Shown: in pieces, positions 6,078-12,806 of the stretch
Layout of the letters: every line of letters starts with the position of its first letter
Position numbering within the stretch: the first letter of the stretch is position 1
Assembly (NCBI GenBank): GCA_035633255.1
Contig: DASQFD010000101.1
Location: 1 to 13,909 of the forward strand
Origin: DASQFD01 sp035633255
Lineage (GTDB): Bacteria > Actinomycetota > Actinomycetes > Actinomycetales > Dermatophilaceae
Reading direction: 5' to 3'
DNA length: 13,909 nucleotides
Translations under genes and position numbers: made by a program
The notes under the pieces: model-generated
What the model saw: only the letters and a program-made list of their open reading frames with translations
Databases searched by the model: none
What the model was told of the DNA's origin: nothing

Positions 6078-7067
6078 GTGAGCGAGGAGACGCGCCTGTC
6101 GGTGACCGAGGACTACTCCGGCGAGCTGGACGAGATCGAGGAGCTCGCAGAGCTCACCGACGCCGAGCTCCCAGGCGCCGAGCCGGGTGAGCACGGGGGC
6201 GCCGAGGGCCTCGACGCCGAGCTGGGCGACACGCCCAAGGAGCGCCGCCGCAGAACGTGGCAGCAGGGCTACCCCTACGACACCAAGCTCTCGCGCGCGG
6301 AGTACGAACGGGCCAAGCGCAAGCTGCAGATCGAGCTGCTCAAGCTGCAGCTGCACGTCAAGGAGACCGGGGTCAAGGTGCTCGTGGTCTGCGAGGGGCG
6401 TGACGCGGCGGGCAAGGGCGGCGCGATCAAGCGCTTCATGGAGCACCTCAACCCCCGCGGCGCGCGGGTCATCGCGCTGGAGAAGCCCACCGAGATCGAG
6501 CGCACCCAGTGGTACTTCCAGCGCTACGTCCAGCACCTGCCGAGCGGCGGCGAGCTCGTCTTCATGGACCGCTCCTGGTACAACCGGGCGGGCGTGGAGC
6601 GCGTCATGGGGTACTGCACCCCGGCGCAGTACCTCGAGTTCATGCGCGAGGCCCCCGAGTTCGAGCGGATGCTCGTCAACTCGGGCACCCACCTCTTCAA
6701 GCTGTGGTTCTCGGTGAGCCGCGAGGAGCAGCACGCCCGGTTCGCCGCCCGGCTCAACGACCCGGTCCGGCAGTGGAAGCTCTCCCCCACCGACCTCGCC
6801 AGCCTCGACAAGTGGGACGCCTACACCGAGGCCAAGGAGGCGATGTTCTTCTACACCGACACCGGTGACGCGCCGTGGACGGTGGTCAAGAGCAACGACA
6901 AGAAGCGGGCCCGGCTCGAGGCGATGCGGGTCATCCTCGCCTCGGTCGACTACCGCAGCAAGGACCATGACGTGGTGGGGGCCCCCGACCCGCTCATCGT
7001 GGGGCCGGCCTCACGCATCTACGAGTCCGACGAGAACCCGAGCCGCCCCTTCGCGCGCCTGTCCTGA
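6078..7067 (+). CDS. ppk2: Polyphosphate kinase 2
   Basis: PPK2 enzymes move phosphate between polyphosphate and nucleotides, making GTP or ATP from diphosphates or the reverse. The 329-residue protein has one PPK2 domain: Walker A GRDAAGKGG (107-115), Walker B region VFMDRSWYNRA with D164-R165, and a lid segment NDPVRQWKLSPTD near 225-240. One domain and these motifs suggest class I, though class cannot be proved by reading. The first ~55 residues are strongly acidic and probably disordered, an extension before the family's usual start (GYPYDTKLSRAEYE). GTG 6078 is supported by a -10 box seven bases upstream. Its place after phoU connects polyphosphate use with phosphate sensing. Confidence 0.93.
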   Translation: MSEETRLSVTEDYSGELDEIEELAELTDAELPGAEPGEHGGAEGLDAELGDTPKERRRRTWQQGYPYDTKLSRAEYERAKRKLQIELLKLQLHVKETGVKVLVVCEGRDAAGKGGAIKRFMEHLNPRGARVIALEKPTEIERTQWYFQRYVQHLPSGGELVFMDRSWYNRAGVERVMGYCTPAQYLEFMREAPEFERMLVNSGTHLFKLWFSVSREEQHARFAARLNDPVRQWKLSPTDLASLDKWDAYTEAKEAMFFYTDTGDAPWTVVKSNDKKRARLEAMRVILASVDYRSKDHDVVGAPDPLIVGPASRIYESDENPSRPFARLS

Positions 7068-7118
7068 CCGCGCCTCGGCACCGGTGGGCGCACCGGTCCC
7101 AGCCGGTCCGCCCCTGCA

Positions 7119-7155
7119 TCCGGCAGGGTGCGCTCTTTGCCCCGAACCTGCCGGA
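7119..7155 (+). terminator. Inverted repeat between ppk2 and the phosphotransferase
   Basis: TCCGGCAGG (7119-7127) pairs perfectly with CCTGCCGGA (7147-7155) over nine bases with a 19-base loop, and two more pairs can form beyond one mismatch. It lies 52 bases after the ppk2 stop and 12 bases before the next ATG. It could end ppk2 transcription or form a leader structure for the next gene. No T-tract follows. Confidence 0.4.
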
Positions 7156-7167
7156 CGCAAGCGGGGT

Positions 7168-8036
7168 ATGCCGGTGACGACCGCGTTCGACCCCGCCGCC
7201 TTCGACCCCGCCGCCGTCGATGCGCCGCTGGTCCGCGCGCTCCTCGCCGAGCAGTTCCCGCAGTGGGCGCACCTGCCCGTGGTGGCCGTCGTGCCGGGCG
7301 GGTGGGACAACCGGTCCTTCCGGGTGGGCGACTCCCTACTCGCCCGGCTCCCGAGCGGACCGGGGTATGCCGGTCAGCCGCCGAAGGAGCAGCGCTGGCT
7401 CCCGTTCCTCGGCGAGCACCTGACGCTCGCCGTCCCGGTGGCGCGCGGCGCCGGGCGGCCGGCGACGGCATACCGGTTGCCCTGGACGGTCCTGGAGTGG
7501 CTGCCCGGCCGGCCGGCCGACTGCGGCGTCCCCGACCTCGCCCGCCTCGCCGACGACCTCGCCGCCGCCCTCACGACGCTCTGGGCCCTGCCCACGCCGG
7601 GCGGCACTACGACGCCCAGACGCGGCGCGCCGCCCCGATGGTGCTCGACGCGGACGGTGCCGCATCGGCGCTCGCGCTCTGGGACGCCGCTCTCGCGACG
7701 ACGTGGAGCGGGCCCGACGTGTGGGTGCACGGGGACGTGGCGCCCGGCAACCTCCTGCTCACCGCTTCGCGCCTCTCCGCGGTGATCGACTGGGGGTGCT
7801 GCGCCGTCGGCGACCCGGCGTGCGACCTCGCGATCGCGTGGACCACCTTCGACGGCGCGGCCCGCGACCGGTTTCGGCGGCGCCTCGGCGTCGACGACGG
7901 CACCTGGCTCCGGGGTGCGGGGTGGGCGCTCTGGAAGGCGCTGGTCACCCTGGAGGGCGAGCCGGAGACCGGCCGGGCCAACCGCGACCGGGCCGACGGC
8001 GCGCGGCGGACCCTCGCCGCCCTGCTACCGGGGTAG
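7168..8036 (+). pseudogene. Phosphotransferase-like (APH family), frameshifted
   Basis: Two adjoining frames together make one kinase of the aminoglycoside phosphotransferase/choline-kinase-like fold. The N-terminal half (from ATG 7168, MPVTTAFDP...) has VVPGGWDNRSFRVG, LLARLPSG and the hinge WTVLEWLPGRPAD. The C-terminal half is in another frame, with the catalytic loop VHGDVAPGNLLL and metal-binding VIDWGCCAVGDPACDLA, ending LLPG. The switch is near 7605, in GGCGGCACTAC. One extra C there would restore a continuous 289-residue frame (PTPGG then HYDAQTRR). All catalytic motifs survive, so this is either a recent mutation or a base-calling error. The substrate is unknown and antibiotic resistance should not be assumed. 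An alternative start is GTG 7174. No clear promoter is seen. Confidence 0.8.
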
Positions 8037-8067
8037 CGGACCGCGGCGGCGTCCAACCCCCGCGTCC

Positions 8068-8118
8068 GTCCGACCACGGCGGGCGTCCGACCTCGGCGGG
8101 CGTCCGACCCGGCCGCGC
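8068..8118. repeat. Three tandem 17-base units
   Basis: Units GTCCGACCACGGCGGGC (8068-8084), GTCCGACCTCGGCGGGC (8085-8101) and the more diverged GTCCGACCCGGCCGCGC (8102-8118) follow each other directly. The first two differ at one base. They lie in the non-coding gap between convergent genes. There are no spacers, so this is not CRISPR. Confidence 0.75.
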
Positions 8119-8128
8119 TTGGTTGCAG

Positions 8129-8171
8129 CGGACGCGGTCATGTCAGCGTCAGTTGCAGGGATCCGCGTCCG
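8129..8171. terminator. Nine-base inverted repeat between convergent genes
   Basis: CGGACGCGG at 8129-8137 is the exact reverse complement of CCGCGTCCG at 8163-8171. It lies 37 bases beyond the gpmA stop on that gene's template and 92 bases past the phosphotransferase stop. A bidirectional terminator is plausible from position, but the 25-base loop and absence of T-runs make this uncertain. Confidence 0.35.
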
Positions 8172-8207
8172 GTCTCGCCGACCCGCTGGGCCGGCGCGGC
8201 CCGCCGC

Positions 8208-8945
8208 CTACTTGCTGCCCTGGGCCGCCACCGCGGCCGCCGCGGCCGCCGCGGCCGCCGGGTCGAGGTACTCCGATGGCTTGGTGGGCAGGAAGTCGTC
8301 CCCGATGTCGTAGACCAGCGGCATGCCGGTGGGGATGTTCAGCCCCGCGATGTCCTGGTCGCTGATCCCGTCAAGGTGCTTGACCAGGGCCCGCAGCGAG
8401 TTGCCGTGGGCGGCGACGAGCACGACGTGCCCCGCCTCCAGGTCCTCGTGGATCGGCCCCTCCCAGTAGGGCATCATCCGGGCGATGACGTCCTTCAGGC
8501 ACTCGGTGCGGGGCACCTCCACGCCCTCGTACCGCGGGTCGCCGGTCTGATCGAACTCGGTCCCCGGCTCGATCGTCGGGGGCGGCACGTCGAAGGACCG
8601 GCGCCAGAGCGTGAACTGCTCGTCGCCGTAGCGCTCGCGAGTGGCGCTCTTGTCCAGCCCCTGCAGCGCGCCGTAGTGCCGCTCGTTGAGCCGCCAGTGC
8701 CGGTGCACCGGGATCCAGTGCCGGTCCGCGACGTCGAGCGCGAGGTTGGCGGTGGTGATCGCGCGGCGCAGCACCGAGGTGTGCACGACCGTGGGCAGGA
8801 ACCCGGCCTCGCGCATCAGCTCACCGCCGCGCGCGGCCTCCCGCCGCCCCAGCTCGGTGAGGTCGACGTCGACCCAGCCGGTGAAGAGGTTCTTCTCGTT
8901 CCAGTCGGACTGTCCGTGGCGGAGGAGGATCAGCGTGCGTCCCAT
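8208..8945 (-). CDS. gpmA: 2,3-bisphosphoglycerate-dependent phosphoglycerate mutase
   Basis: This glycolytic enzyme interconverts 3- and 2-phosphoglycerate through a phosphohistidine. The 245-residue protein has the RHG motif with H10 as phospho-acceptor (LLRHGQSDWN), FTGWVDVDLTELG, R60, E88 in LNERHYGALQG, and H180 in VAAHGNSLRAL, all as expected for the cofactor-dependent family. The C-terminus ends in a run of nine alanines followed by VAAQGSK, encoded by a 9-base tandem repeat and probably dispensable. The ATG at 8945 follows a -10 box by six bases. It is downstream of ybjN and mshA, the same order as in mycobacteria, where gpm precedes senX3. Here the phosphate genes lie on the other side of ppk2. 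Confidence 0.96.
   Translation of the reverse strand: MGRTLILLRHGQSDWNEKNLFTGWVDVDLTELGRREAARGGELMREAGFLPTVVHTSVLRRAITTANLALDVADRHWIPVHRHWRLNERHYGALQGLDKSATRERYGDEQFTLWRRSFDVPPPTIEPGTEFDQTGDPRYEGVEVPRTECLKDVIARMMPYWEGPIHEDLEAGHVVLVAAHGNSLRALVKHLDGISDQDIAGLNIPTGMPLVYDIGDDFLPTKPSEYLDPAAAAAAAAAVAAQGSK
8233..8259 (-). repeat. Three 9-base units coding poly-alanine in gpmA
   Basis: GCGGCCGCC is repeated at 8233-8241, 8242-8250 and 8251-8259. On the coding strand it encodes alanines in the gpmA C-terminal tail. Unit length is a multiple of three, so copy-number change would lengthen or shorten the tail without a frameshift. Confidence 0.8.
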
Positions 8946-8951
8946 GAGCTC

Positions 8952-8957
8952 ACCCTA
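8952..8957 (-). promoter_or_regulatory. -10 box TAGGGT of leaderless gpmA
   Basis: TAGGGT on the minus strand ends six bases before the gpmA ATG at 8945. Its first three bases, TAG (8957-8955), are the stop codon of the upstream ybjN gene, so one trinucleotide serves both roles. The six-base gap GAGCTC has no ribosome site. Confidence 0.55.
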
Positions 8958-9473
8958 GTCCCGGGCCGACGCGCCGTCCGGGCGGTCGAGCAGGGAGCGG
9001 AACGGCTCGAGGTTGTCCAGCGACTCCCCGCGCAGGACGCGCCAGTCCCACTCCTTGCGCATCGAGGTGAGGAAGCCGATCGCGAGGAGGTCGTTGAACG
9101 GCTCGTCGGCCGCCGCGAGCACCACGCCCATCAGCTGGTCGAGGTAGTCGGCGTCCACGGCGGCCTCCGGGACCCGGCCGGTGACGAACACGTCGCCGCT
9201 GGCGTCCACGGCATACGCCACTCCTCGCAGCCGCAGGTTGCGGCGCAGCAGCGAGCGGTAGAACTCCTCGTGGTGCTCGTCGGGGTTGCGGATCACGAAG
9301 GCGGACACGGACAGGCTGGACTCGCGCACCACGAGCGAGGCGACCGTCTTCAGCTTGTGCTCGCCCGGGAGGGTGACGGCGTACTCCCCGGCCCGGCTGC
9401 CGGGCTCCCACTCCAGGCCGGACTGCTCGAGGTATGCCGTGAGCTCGGCCGTGATCGCGGCGCTCACCGTCAC
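8955..9473 (-). CDS. YbjN-domain protein
   Basis: This 172-residue protein has a YbjN-like fold, resembling type III secretion chaperones, with unknown molecular role. Visible parts include an N-terminal helix (ITAELTAYLEQSGLEWE), beta strands around GEYAVTLPGEHKLKTVASLVV and LSVSAFVIRNPDEH, and a helical middle (EEFYRSLLRRNLRL). It has no signal peptide or membrane segment. Its GTG overlaps the mshA stop by four bases (GTGA), so translation is coupled to mshA. M. tuberculosis has the same order, mshA followed by a YbjN-type gene (Rv0487), which suggests a link to mycothiol or redox physiology, though this is only inferred. Its stop codon forms part of the gpmA -10 box. Confidence 0.85.
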   Translation of the reverse strand: MTVSAAITAELTAYLEQSGLEWEPGSRAGEYAVTLPGEHKLKTVASLVVRESSLSVSAFVIRNPDEHHEEFYRSLLRRNLRLRGVAYAVDASGDVFVTGRVPEAAVDADYLDQLMGVVLAAADEPFNDLLAIGFLTSMRKEWDWRVLRGESLDNLEPFRSLLDRPDGASARD

Positions 9474-10783
9474 GGGATCACCGCCGAGGGGATGCCCGCG
9501 AGGGCGTCGGCGTCGTGGATCGACGTGCTGCGAGTCAAGGTCATCGCCTCCGAGTAGACGTCGTGCAGACGCTGGGCGGTGCGCGCCCAGCCGAAACCCT
9601 GCGCGTGCCGCACCGCCCGCTCGGCGAGCCTCGCATGCCGGCGGGGGTCGGCCAGCAGCGCCCCGAGCGCGTCGGCCCAGTCACCGGTCCGGTGGCTGGG
9701 CACCAGCACGCCGGCGTCGCCGACCGCGGTCGGCAGCCCCCCGACGTCGGCCGCGACGACGACCGTCCCGCAGGCCTGGGCCTCCACGGCGACCAGGCCG
9801 AAGGACTCGTTGGAGGACGGGACGGCGACGAGGTCAGCCGCACGGTACCACTTGGCCAGGGTCTCGCGGTCCACCGGCGGCACGAACCGGGTCGAGGCGC
9901 CGATCCCGAGCTCGGCGGCCAGCCGGTCCAGGCCCATGGGGGTCCGCACCCCCGACCCGCTGGCCCCCCCGAGCACGCCGACGAGGAGCCGGTCGGCCAG
10001 GCCCGGGTCCCGCCGCGCCAGCTCCGCGGCCGCCCGGACGAGCACGTCCGGCCCCTTGAGCGGCTGGATGCGCCCGACGAAGAGGAGCAGGGTCGCGTCC
10101 GCCGGGATCCCCAGCGCGGCGCGGGCCGCGGCCCGGGGGCCCGGGCGGAAGGTGGCCAGGTCGACACCCGGCGTGGCGACGACGACCCTGGCCGGGTCGG
10201 CGTCGTAGAGCTCCACCAGCTCACCGGCCTCGCGCTCGGTGTTGGCGACCAGCCGGTCGGCGGCCTCCACGACCTGCGCCTCACCGATCTCGCGGCCGGG
10301 CGGCTCGGGGGTGTCCCCCTCGGCGAGCAGCCGGTTCTTGACCCGGGCCATCGTGTGCATGGTGTGGACGAGCGGGACGTCCCACCGGTCGGCGGCCAGC
10401 CAGCCCACCTGCCCGGAGAGCCAGTAGTGGGAGTGGACGAGGTCGTAGTAGCCGTGCGGGGCGTGCGCTGCCACGCGCATCATCCCGGCCGCGAAGGCGC
10501 ACAGCTGACCGGGAAGGTCCTCCTTGGCCAGGCCCTCGTAGGGCCCGGCGGCGACGTGCCGCACCGCCACGCCGTCCGCGACGTCGACCACCGGCGGCAG
10601 CCGCGCGCTGGTCCGGCGCGTGAAGACGTCGACGGCGACGCCGCGCCGGGCGAGCTCCTTGGCCACCTCGAGGACGTAGACGTTCATCCCACCGGCGTCA
10701 CCGGTCCCCGGCTGCGCCAGCGGCGAGGTGTGGACCGTGACCATCGCGACCCGCCGCACCGGGCGGGGGGGCAGGACGGTCAT
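9470..10783 (-). CDS. mshA: D-inositol-3-phosphate glycosyltransferase (MshA)
   Basis: MshA joins N-acetylglucosamine from UDP-GlcNAc to inositol 3-phosphate, the first step of mycothiol synthesis. The 437-residue protein is a GT-B fold, family 4 glycosyltransferase. The N-terminal domain has VHTSPLAQPGTGDAGGMNVY (from about residue 17) with the inositol-phosphate-binding loop, then HSHYWLSGQVG and HTMHTMARVKN. The C-terminal domain begins near LLFVGRIQPLKGPDVL and has the donor-binding SSNESFGLVAVEAQACG with its paired glutamates. The frame is open back to 10900, but those residues are arginine-rich noise; ATG 10783 has a -10 box seven bases upstream. It overlaps ybjN by four bases. Confidence 0.95.
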   Translation of the reverse strand: MTVLPPRPVRRVAMVTVHTSPLAQPGTGDAGGMNVYVLEVAKELARRGVAVDVFTRRTSARLPPVVDVADGVAVRHVAAGPYEGLAKEDLPGQLCAFAAGMMRVAAHAPHGYYDLVHSHYWLSGQVGWLAADRWDVPLVHTMHTMARVKNRLLAEGDTPEPPGREIGEAQVVEAADRLVANTEREAGELVELYDADPARVVVATPGVDLATFRPGPRAAARAALGIPADATLLLFVGRIQPLKGPDVLVRAAAELARRDPGLADRLLVGVLGGASGSGVRTPMGLDRLAAELGIGASTRFVPPVDRETLAKWYRAADLVAVPSSNESFGLVAVEAQACGTVVVAADVGGLPTAVGDAGVLVPSHRTGDWADALGALLADPRRHARLAERAVRHAQGFGWARTAQRLHDVYSEAMTLTRSTSIHDADALAGIPSAVIP

Positions 10784-10790
10784 GACGGCG

Positions 10791-10796
10791 AGTCTG
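10791..10796 (-). promoter_or_regulatory. -10 box CAGACT of leaderless mshA
   Basis: CAGACT on the minus strand ends seven bases before ATG 10783. It has the conserved A and final T but a C at position 1. It directly abuts the stop codon of the upstream gene (10799-10797), so the promoter occupies the whole 13-base gap. Confidence 0.5.
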
Positions 10797-11627
10797 TCAC
10801 GGCGGGGGCGCCACCCGGACGACGGAGAGGGTGGCCGTCGGGGCCCAGACGTGCAGGGCGATCCGCCCGTCGGGCCGCAGGTCGACCGCCCTCGGGGCAC
10901 CGGCCGGGCCGAGCCCCACCCGGCTGCCCAGGACCCACGTGAACGTCGCCGTCGCGTTGCCGGCGGGAGAGAGCCACCAGGCCCGCAGCCGAAGGTTCCG
11001 GTCCGGGAGGGCGGGGGGTATGCCGGTCACCGCCGGCCGGGAGTCCAGGTGCAGCACCAGCCCGTCGGCGCCGGGGACCGTGACCCGCACGAGCGCGCCG
11101 GCGCCGGCCGGGGCCACCGGGGCCACCGGGGCCACCGCGATGGTCAGGGGCAGGCTGCGGGGACGGCCGTCGACCTCACCCTGGACCGAGCCCGTGTACA
11201 CCGCCTCCCGGCGTCCCGGGTCCAGCGGGCGCGTCGTCACGGCGTCGACACCGGCCGACCCCAGGGCGGCACCGACCCGCTCCCTCGGGTGCCCCTCCTC
11301 CGCGTCCTCCTCCACCGACCCGAGCAGCGCGGAGACCGGGGCCCCCCGCGTGACCGTGTCGGCCAGGACCCCCTCGCGGTCCCGCAGGCGCAGGCCCGAG
11401 CGGTACAGCTCGACGGTGACTCCGTCCCCGAGCGCGACCGCCCCCTCCGCGGCCGGGGCGACGGTGAGCAGGCTGGGCTCGGCGGGCGCCACGCCGATGT
11501 CCCGGGCGGCAAGGCGCGGGGCCCACGTGGTCAGGCCGAGCGCGAGCGCGGCCGACGCGCTGACCACGAGGGCCACCATGCTGCGGCTGACCTCGCGGTC
11601 ATGGCCGCGCACCGCCCACCACCGCAC
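10797..11627 (-). CDS. Uncharacterised membrane-anchored secreted protein
   Basis: I do not recognise a family. With GTG 11627 as start the product has 276 residues. A short basic N-terminus (VRWWAVRGHDREVSRS) is followed by one hydrophobic segment (about 17-33, MVALVVSASAALALGL), an uncleaved anchor or signal peptide without a lipobox. The rest should be extracellular: an acidic middle (SVEEDAEEGHP), a VAPVAPVAP linker, then a beta-rich end with tryptophans (LRAWWLSPAGN, FTWVLGSRVG, IALHVWAPTATLSV). No catalytic motif stands out. It ends 13 bases before mshA on the same strand. A -10 box seven bases upstream supports the start. The frame stays open to 11867, but that part runs through a tandem repeat. 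Confidence 0.7.
   Translation of the reverse strand: MRWWAVRGHDREVSRSMVALVVSASAALALGLTTWAPRLAARDIGVAPAEPSLLTVAPAAEGAVALGDGVTVELYRSGLRLRDREGVLADTVTRGAPVSALLGSVEEDAEEGHPRERVGAALGSAGVDAVTTRPLDPGRREAVYTGSVQGEVDGRPRSLPLTIAVAPVAPVAPAGAGALVRVTVPGADGLVLHLDSRPAVTGIPPALPDRNLRLRAWWLSPAGNATATFTWVLGSRVGLGPAGAPRAVDLRPDGRIALHVWAPTATLSVVRVAPPP
11111..11137 (-). repeat. Three 9-base units coding VAP repeats
   Basis: GGGCCACCG is repeated at 11111, 11120 and 11129. On the coding strand it gives the VAPVAPVAP linker in the uncharacterised secreted protein. The unit is a multiple of three, so slippage keeps the frame. Confidence 0.75.
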
Positions 11628-11634
11628 GCAGGCC

Positions 11635-11640
11635 ACGATA
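11635..11640 (-). promoter_or_regulatory. -10 box TATCGT for the uncharacterised secreted protein
   Basis: TATCGT on the minus strand ends exactly seven bases before GTG 11627, with no ribosome site between (GGCCTGC). It is the main reason for choosing that start over the longer open frame. Confidence 0.65.
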
Positions 11641-11712
11641 GGCGGCCCCCGGCGGCCGACCGGTGGGCACCCGACCGGAGCGCGCAGGCCGACGTGGTCC
11701 CGGGGCCGGGCC

Positions 11713-11800
11713 GGTCGCCGACGCGGGGCGGTCGCCGACGCGGGGCGGTCGCCGAGGCGGGGGCAGTCGCCGAGGCGGGGGCGGTCGCCGAGGCGGGGGC
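11713..11800. repeat. Five tandem 17/18-base units in a divergent promoter region
   Basis: Units begin at 11713 and 11730 (17 bases, GGTCGCCGACGCGGGGC) and at 11747, 11765 and 11783 (18 bases, GGTCGCCGAGGCGGGGGC, with one A-for-G change in the fourth). A broken sixth unit follows at 11801. The change of unit length from 17 to 18 would shift frame, arguing that it is not translated. It lies between two divergent leaderless promoters, about 70 bases from the minus-strand one and 50 from the plus-strand one. Confidence 0.85.
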
Positions 11801-11852
11801 GCTCCGACGCGGCGCCCTCCGGCGCGCCCTCCCCGGTCCCAGCCGGGCGGCA

Positions 11853-11858
11853 TACCCT
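11853..11858 (+). promoter_or_regulatory. -10 box TACCCT of leaderless DUF2516 gene
   Basis: TACCCT ends seven bases before ATG 11866 and no ribosome site lies between (TGCCTGC). It overlaps a GGCATACC copy at 11849-11856, so the abundant 8-mer here forms part of a promoter. Confidence 0.65.
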
Positions 11859-11865
11859 TGCCTGC

Positions 11866-12186
11866 ATGTTCGGAATCGGCGCGGCGCAGTACTATGTCAC
11901 CCTCGTGCTGACGCTGCTCGCGTTCGGCCTCCAGCTCTTCGCCGTCCTCGACGCGGTGCGGCACCGGCCGGACGCCTACGTCGCGGCCGGCAAGCGCACC
12001 AAGGGCTTCTGGCTCGCGGTGACCGGGGTCGCCGCGCTGCTGGGCTTCCTCAGCCTGGGCCGGGGGCTGGGCTTCCTCACCATCATCGGGGTGGTCGCCG
12101 CGGGGGTCTACCTCGCCGACGTCCGCCCGGCGCTGCGCCAGGTGACCGGCCGGGGTGGCACCGCCGGCCCGTACGGGCCCTGGTGA
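11866..12186 (+). CDS. DUF2516-family small membrane protein
   Basis: This 106-residue integral membrane protein has three hydrophobic helices, at about residues 9-30, 48-65 and 68-84. Between the first two is a conserved cytoplasmic-type loop, DAVRHRPDAYVAAGKRTKGFW, and after the last YLADVRPALRQV. This pattern matches my memory of the actinobacterial DUF2516 family, whose function is unknown. The start at ATG 11866 is fixed by the -10 box. It is divergent from the mshA-side genes and convergent with the dtd region. The short glycine/proline tail (TGRGGTAGPYGPW) is variable sequence. Confidence 0.85.
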   Translation: MFGIGAAQYYVTLVLTLLAFGLQLFAVLDAVRHRPDAYVAAGKRTKGFWLAVTGVAALLGFLSLGRGLGFLTIIGVVAAGVYLADVRPALRQVTGRGGTAGPYGPW

Positions 12187-12222
12187 CGCGCTGAGGTCGG
12201 CCCGACCACCCCTCCCCCCTCA

Positions 12223-12380
12223 CCCCCGCGGCGCCACCGCCGCCCACGTCACGGTCGCCTCACCGAGGCGCCAGCGCGCCGGTCCCCGACGACCGGCCAC
12301 CCCTGTGCCCGTAGCGCGCCGACCGTCTGCATGAACAGCTGCCGGACCGCTCCAGCGTAGCGGGCGCCGGCCGCCCCGGG
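12223..12380 (-). pseudogene. Possible gene remnant behind dtd
   Basis: This is tentative. Downstream of the dtd stop on the minus strand, the same frame reads RYAGAVRQLFMQTVGALRAQ and on through GWPVVGDRR to a stop at 12251-12249. A neighbouring frame then reads RWRLGEATVTWAAVAPRG to a stop at 12222-12220. Both pieces look protein-like, with mostly G/C third positions, and would join after one frameshift near 12275. No start codon with a promoter is seen; an ATG at 12332 would give only 27 residues. It may be a decayed small gene or chance. I do not recognise a family. Confidence 0.3.
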
Positions 12381-12806
12381 TCACGCCTCCAGCAGGATCG
12401 TCACCGGGCCGTCGGCGACCATGTCGATCTCCATGTGCGCGCCGAAGCGACCGGTCGCGACCTCCAGCCCGCGGCCCCGCAGCGCCGCCACGACCGCCTC
12501 GACCAGCGGCTCCGCGACCGGCCCCGGCGCCGCCGCGCCCCAGGACGGCCGACGACCCTTGCGGGTGTCGGCGTGCAGGGTGAACTGGCTGACCACCAGC
12601 ACGGGCGCCCCCGCGTCGAGCACGGAGCGCTCGCCGTCGAGCAGCCGCAGGTCGGCGACCTTGCGGGCCACCGTCTCCACCTGCTCCGGCCCGTCGTCGG
12701 CCGCGACCCCGACCAGCGCGAGCAGGCCCGGCCGGTCGATCGCCCCGACGGTCTCCCCCGCCACGCTCACCGCGGCTCGCGAGACCCGCTGCAGGACCGC
12801 CCTCAC
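12381..12806 (-). CDS. dtd: D-aminoacyl-tRNA deacylase
   Basis: DTD removes D-amino acids, and glycine mischarged on tRNA-Ala, from tRNA as a proofreading step in the cytoplasm. The 141-residue product has the canonical start VRAVLQRVSRAAVSV, the SQFTLHAD motif at 73-80 with TRKGRRPSW following, and the C-terminal GPVT motif at 133-136 that provides the cross-subunit Gly-cisPro. Length is normal. The GTG at 12806 overlaps the stop of the upstream asparaginase-like gene by four bases (GTGA), so the two are translationally coupled. No separate promoter is evident. Confidence 0.94.
   Translation of the reverse strand: MRAVLQRVSRAAVSVAGETVGAIDRPGLLALVGVAADDGPEQVETVARKVADLRLLDGERSVLDAGAPVLVVSQFTLHADTRKGRRPSWGAAAPGPVAEPLVEAVVAALRGRGLEVATGRFGAHMEIDMVADGPVTILLEA

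Larger units (their letters stand above)
8037..8207. other. Convergent intergenic region with repeats and inverted repeat
   Basis: This region lies between the ends of two convergent genes, so it should stop transcription from both sides. It holds three 17-base tandem units (8068-8118) and a nine-base inverted repeat, CGGACGCGG (8129-8137) with CCGCGTCCG (8163-8171), with a 25-base loop and GTTGCAG repeated at 8122 and near 8152. No coding signal was found. Confidence 0.5.

Noticed and set aside
10784..10900. Extended mshA N-terminus to 10900
   Set aside because: The extra residues are Arg/Ser/Pro-rich and overlap the real coding sequence of the upstream gene; the promoter and family start favour ATG 10783.
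11628..11867. Longer N-terminus for the secreted protein, starting at 11867
   Set aside because: It would translate the 17/18-base repeat, overlap the divergent gene's start, and place the TATCGT box inside the gene.
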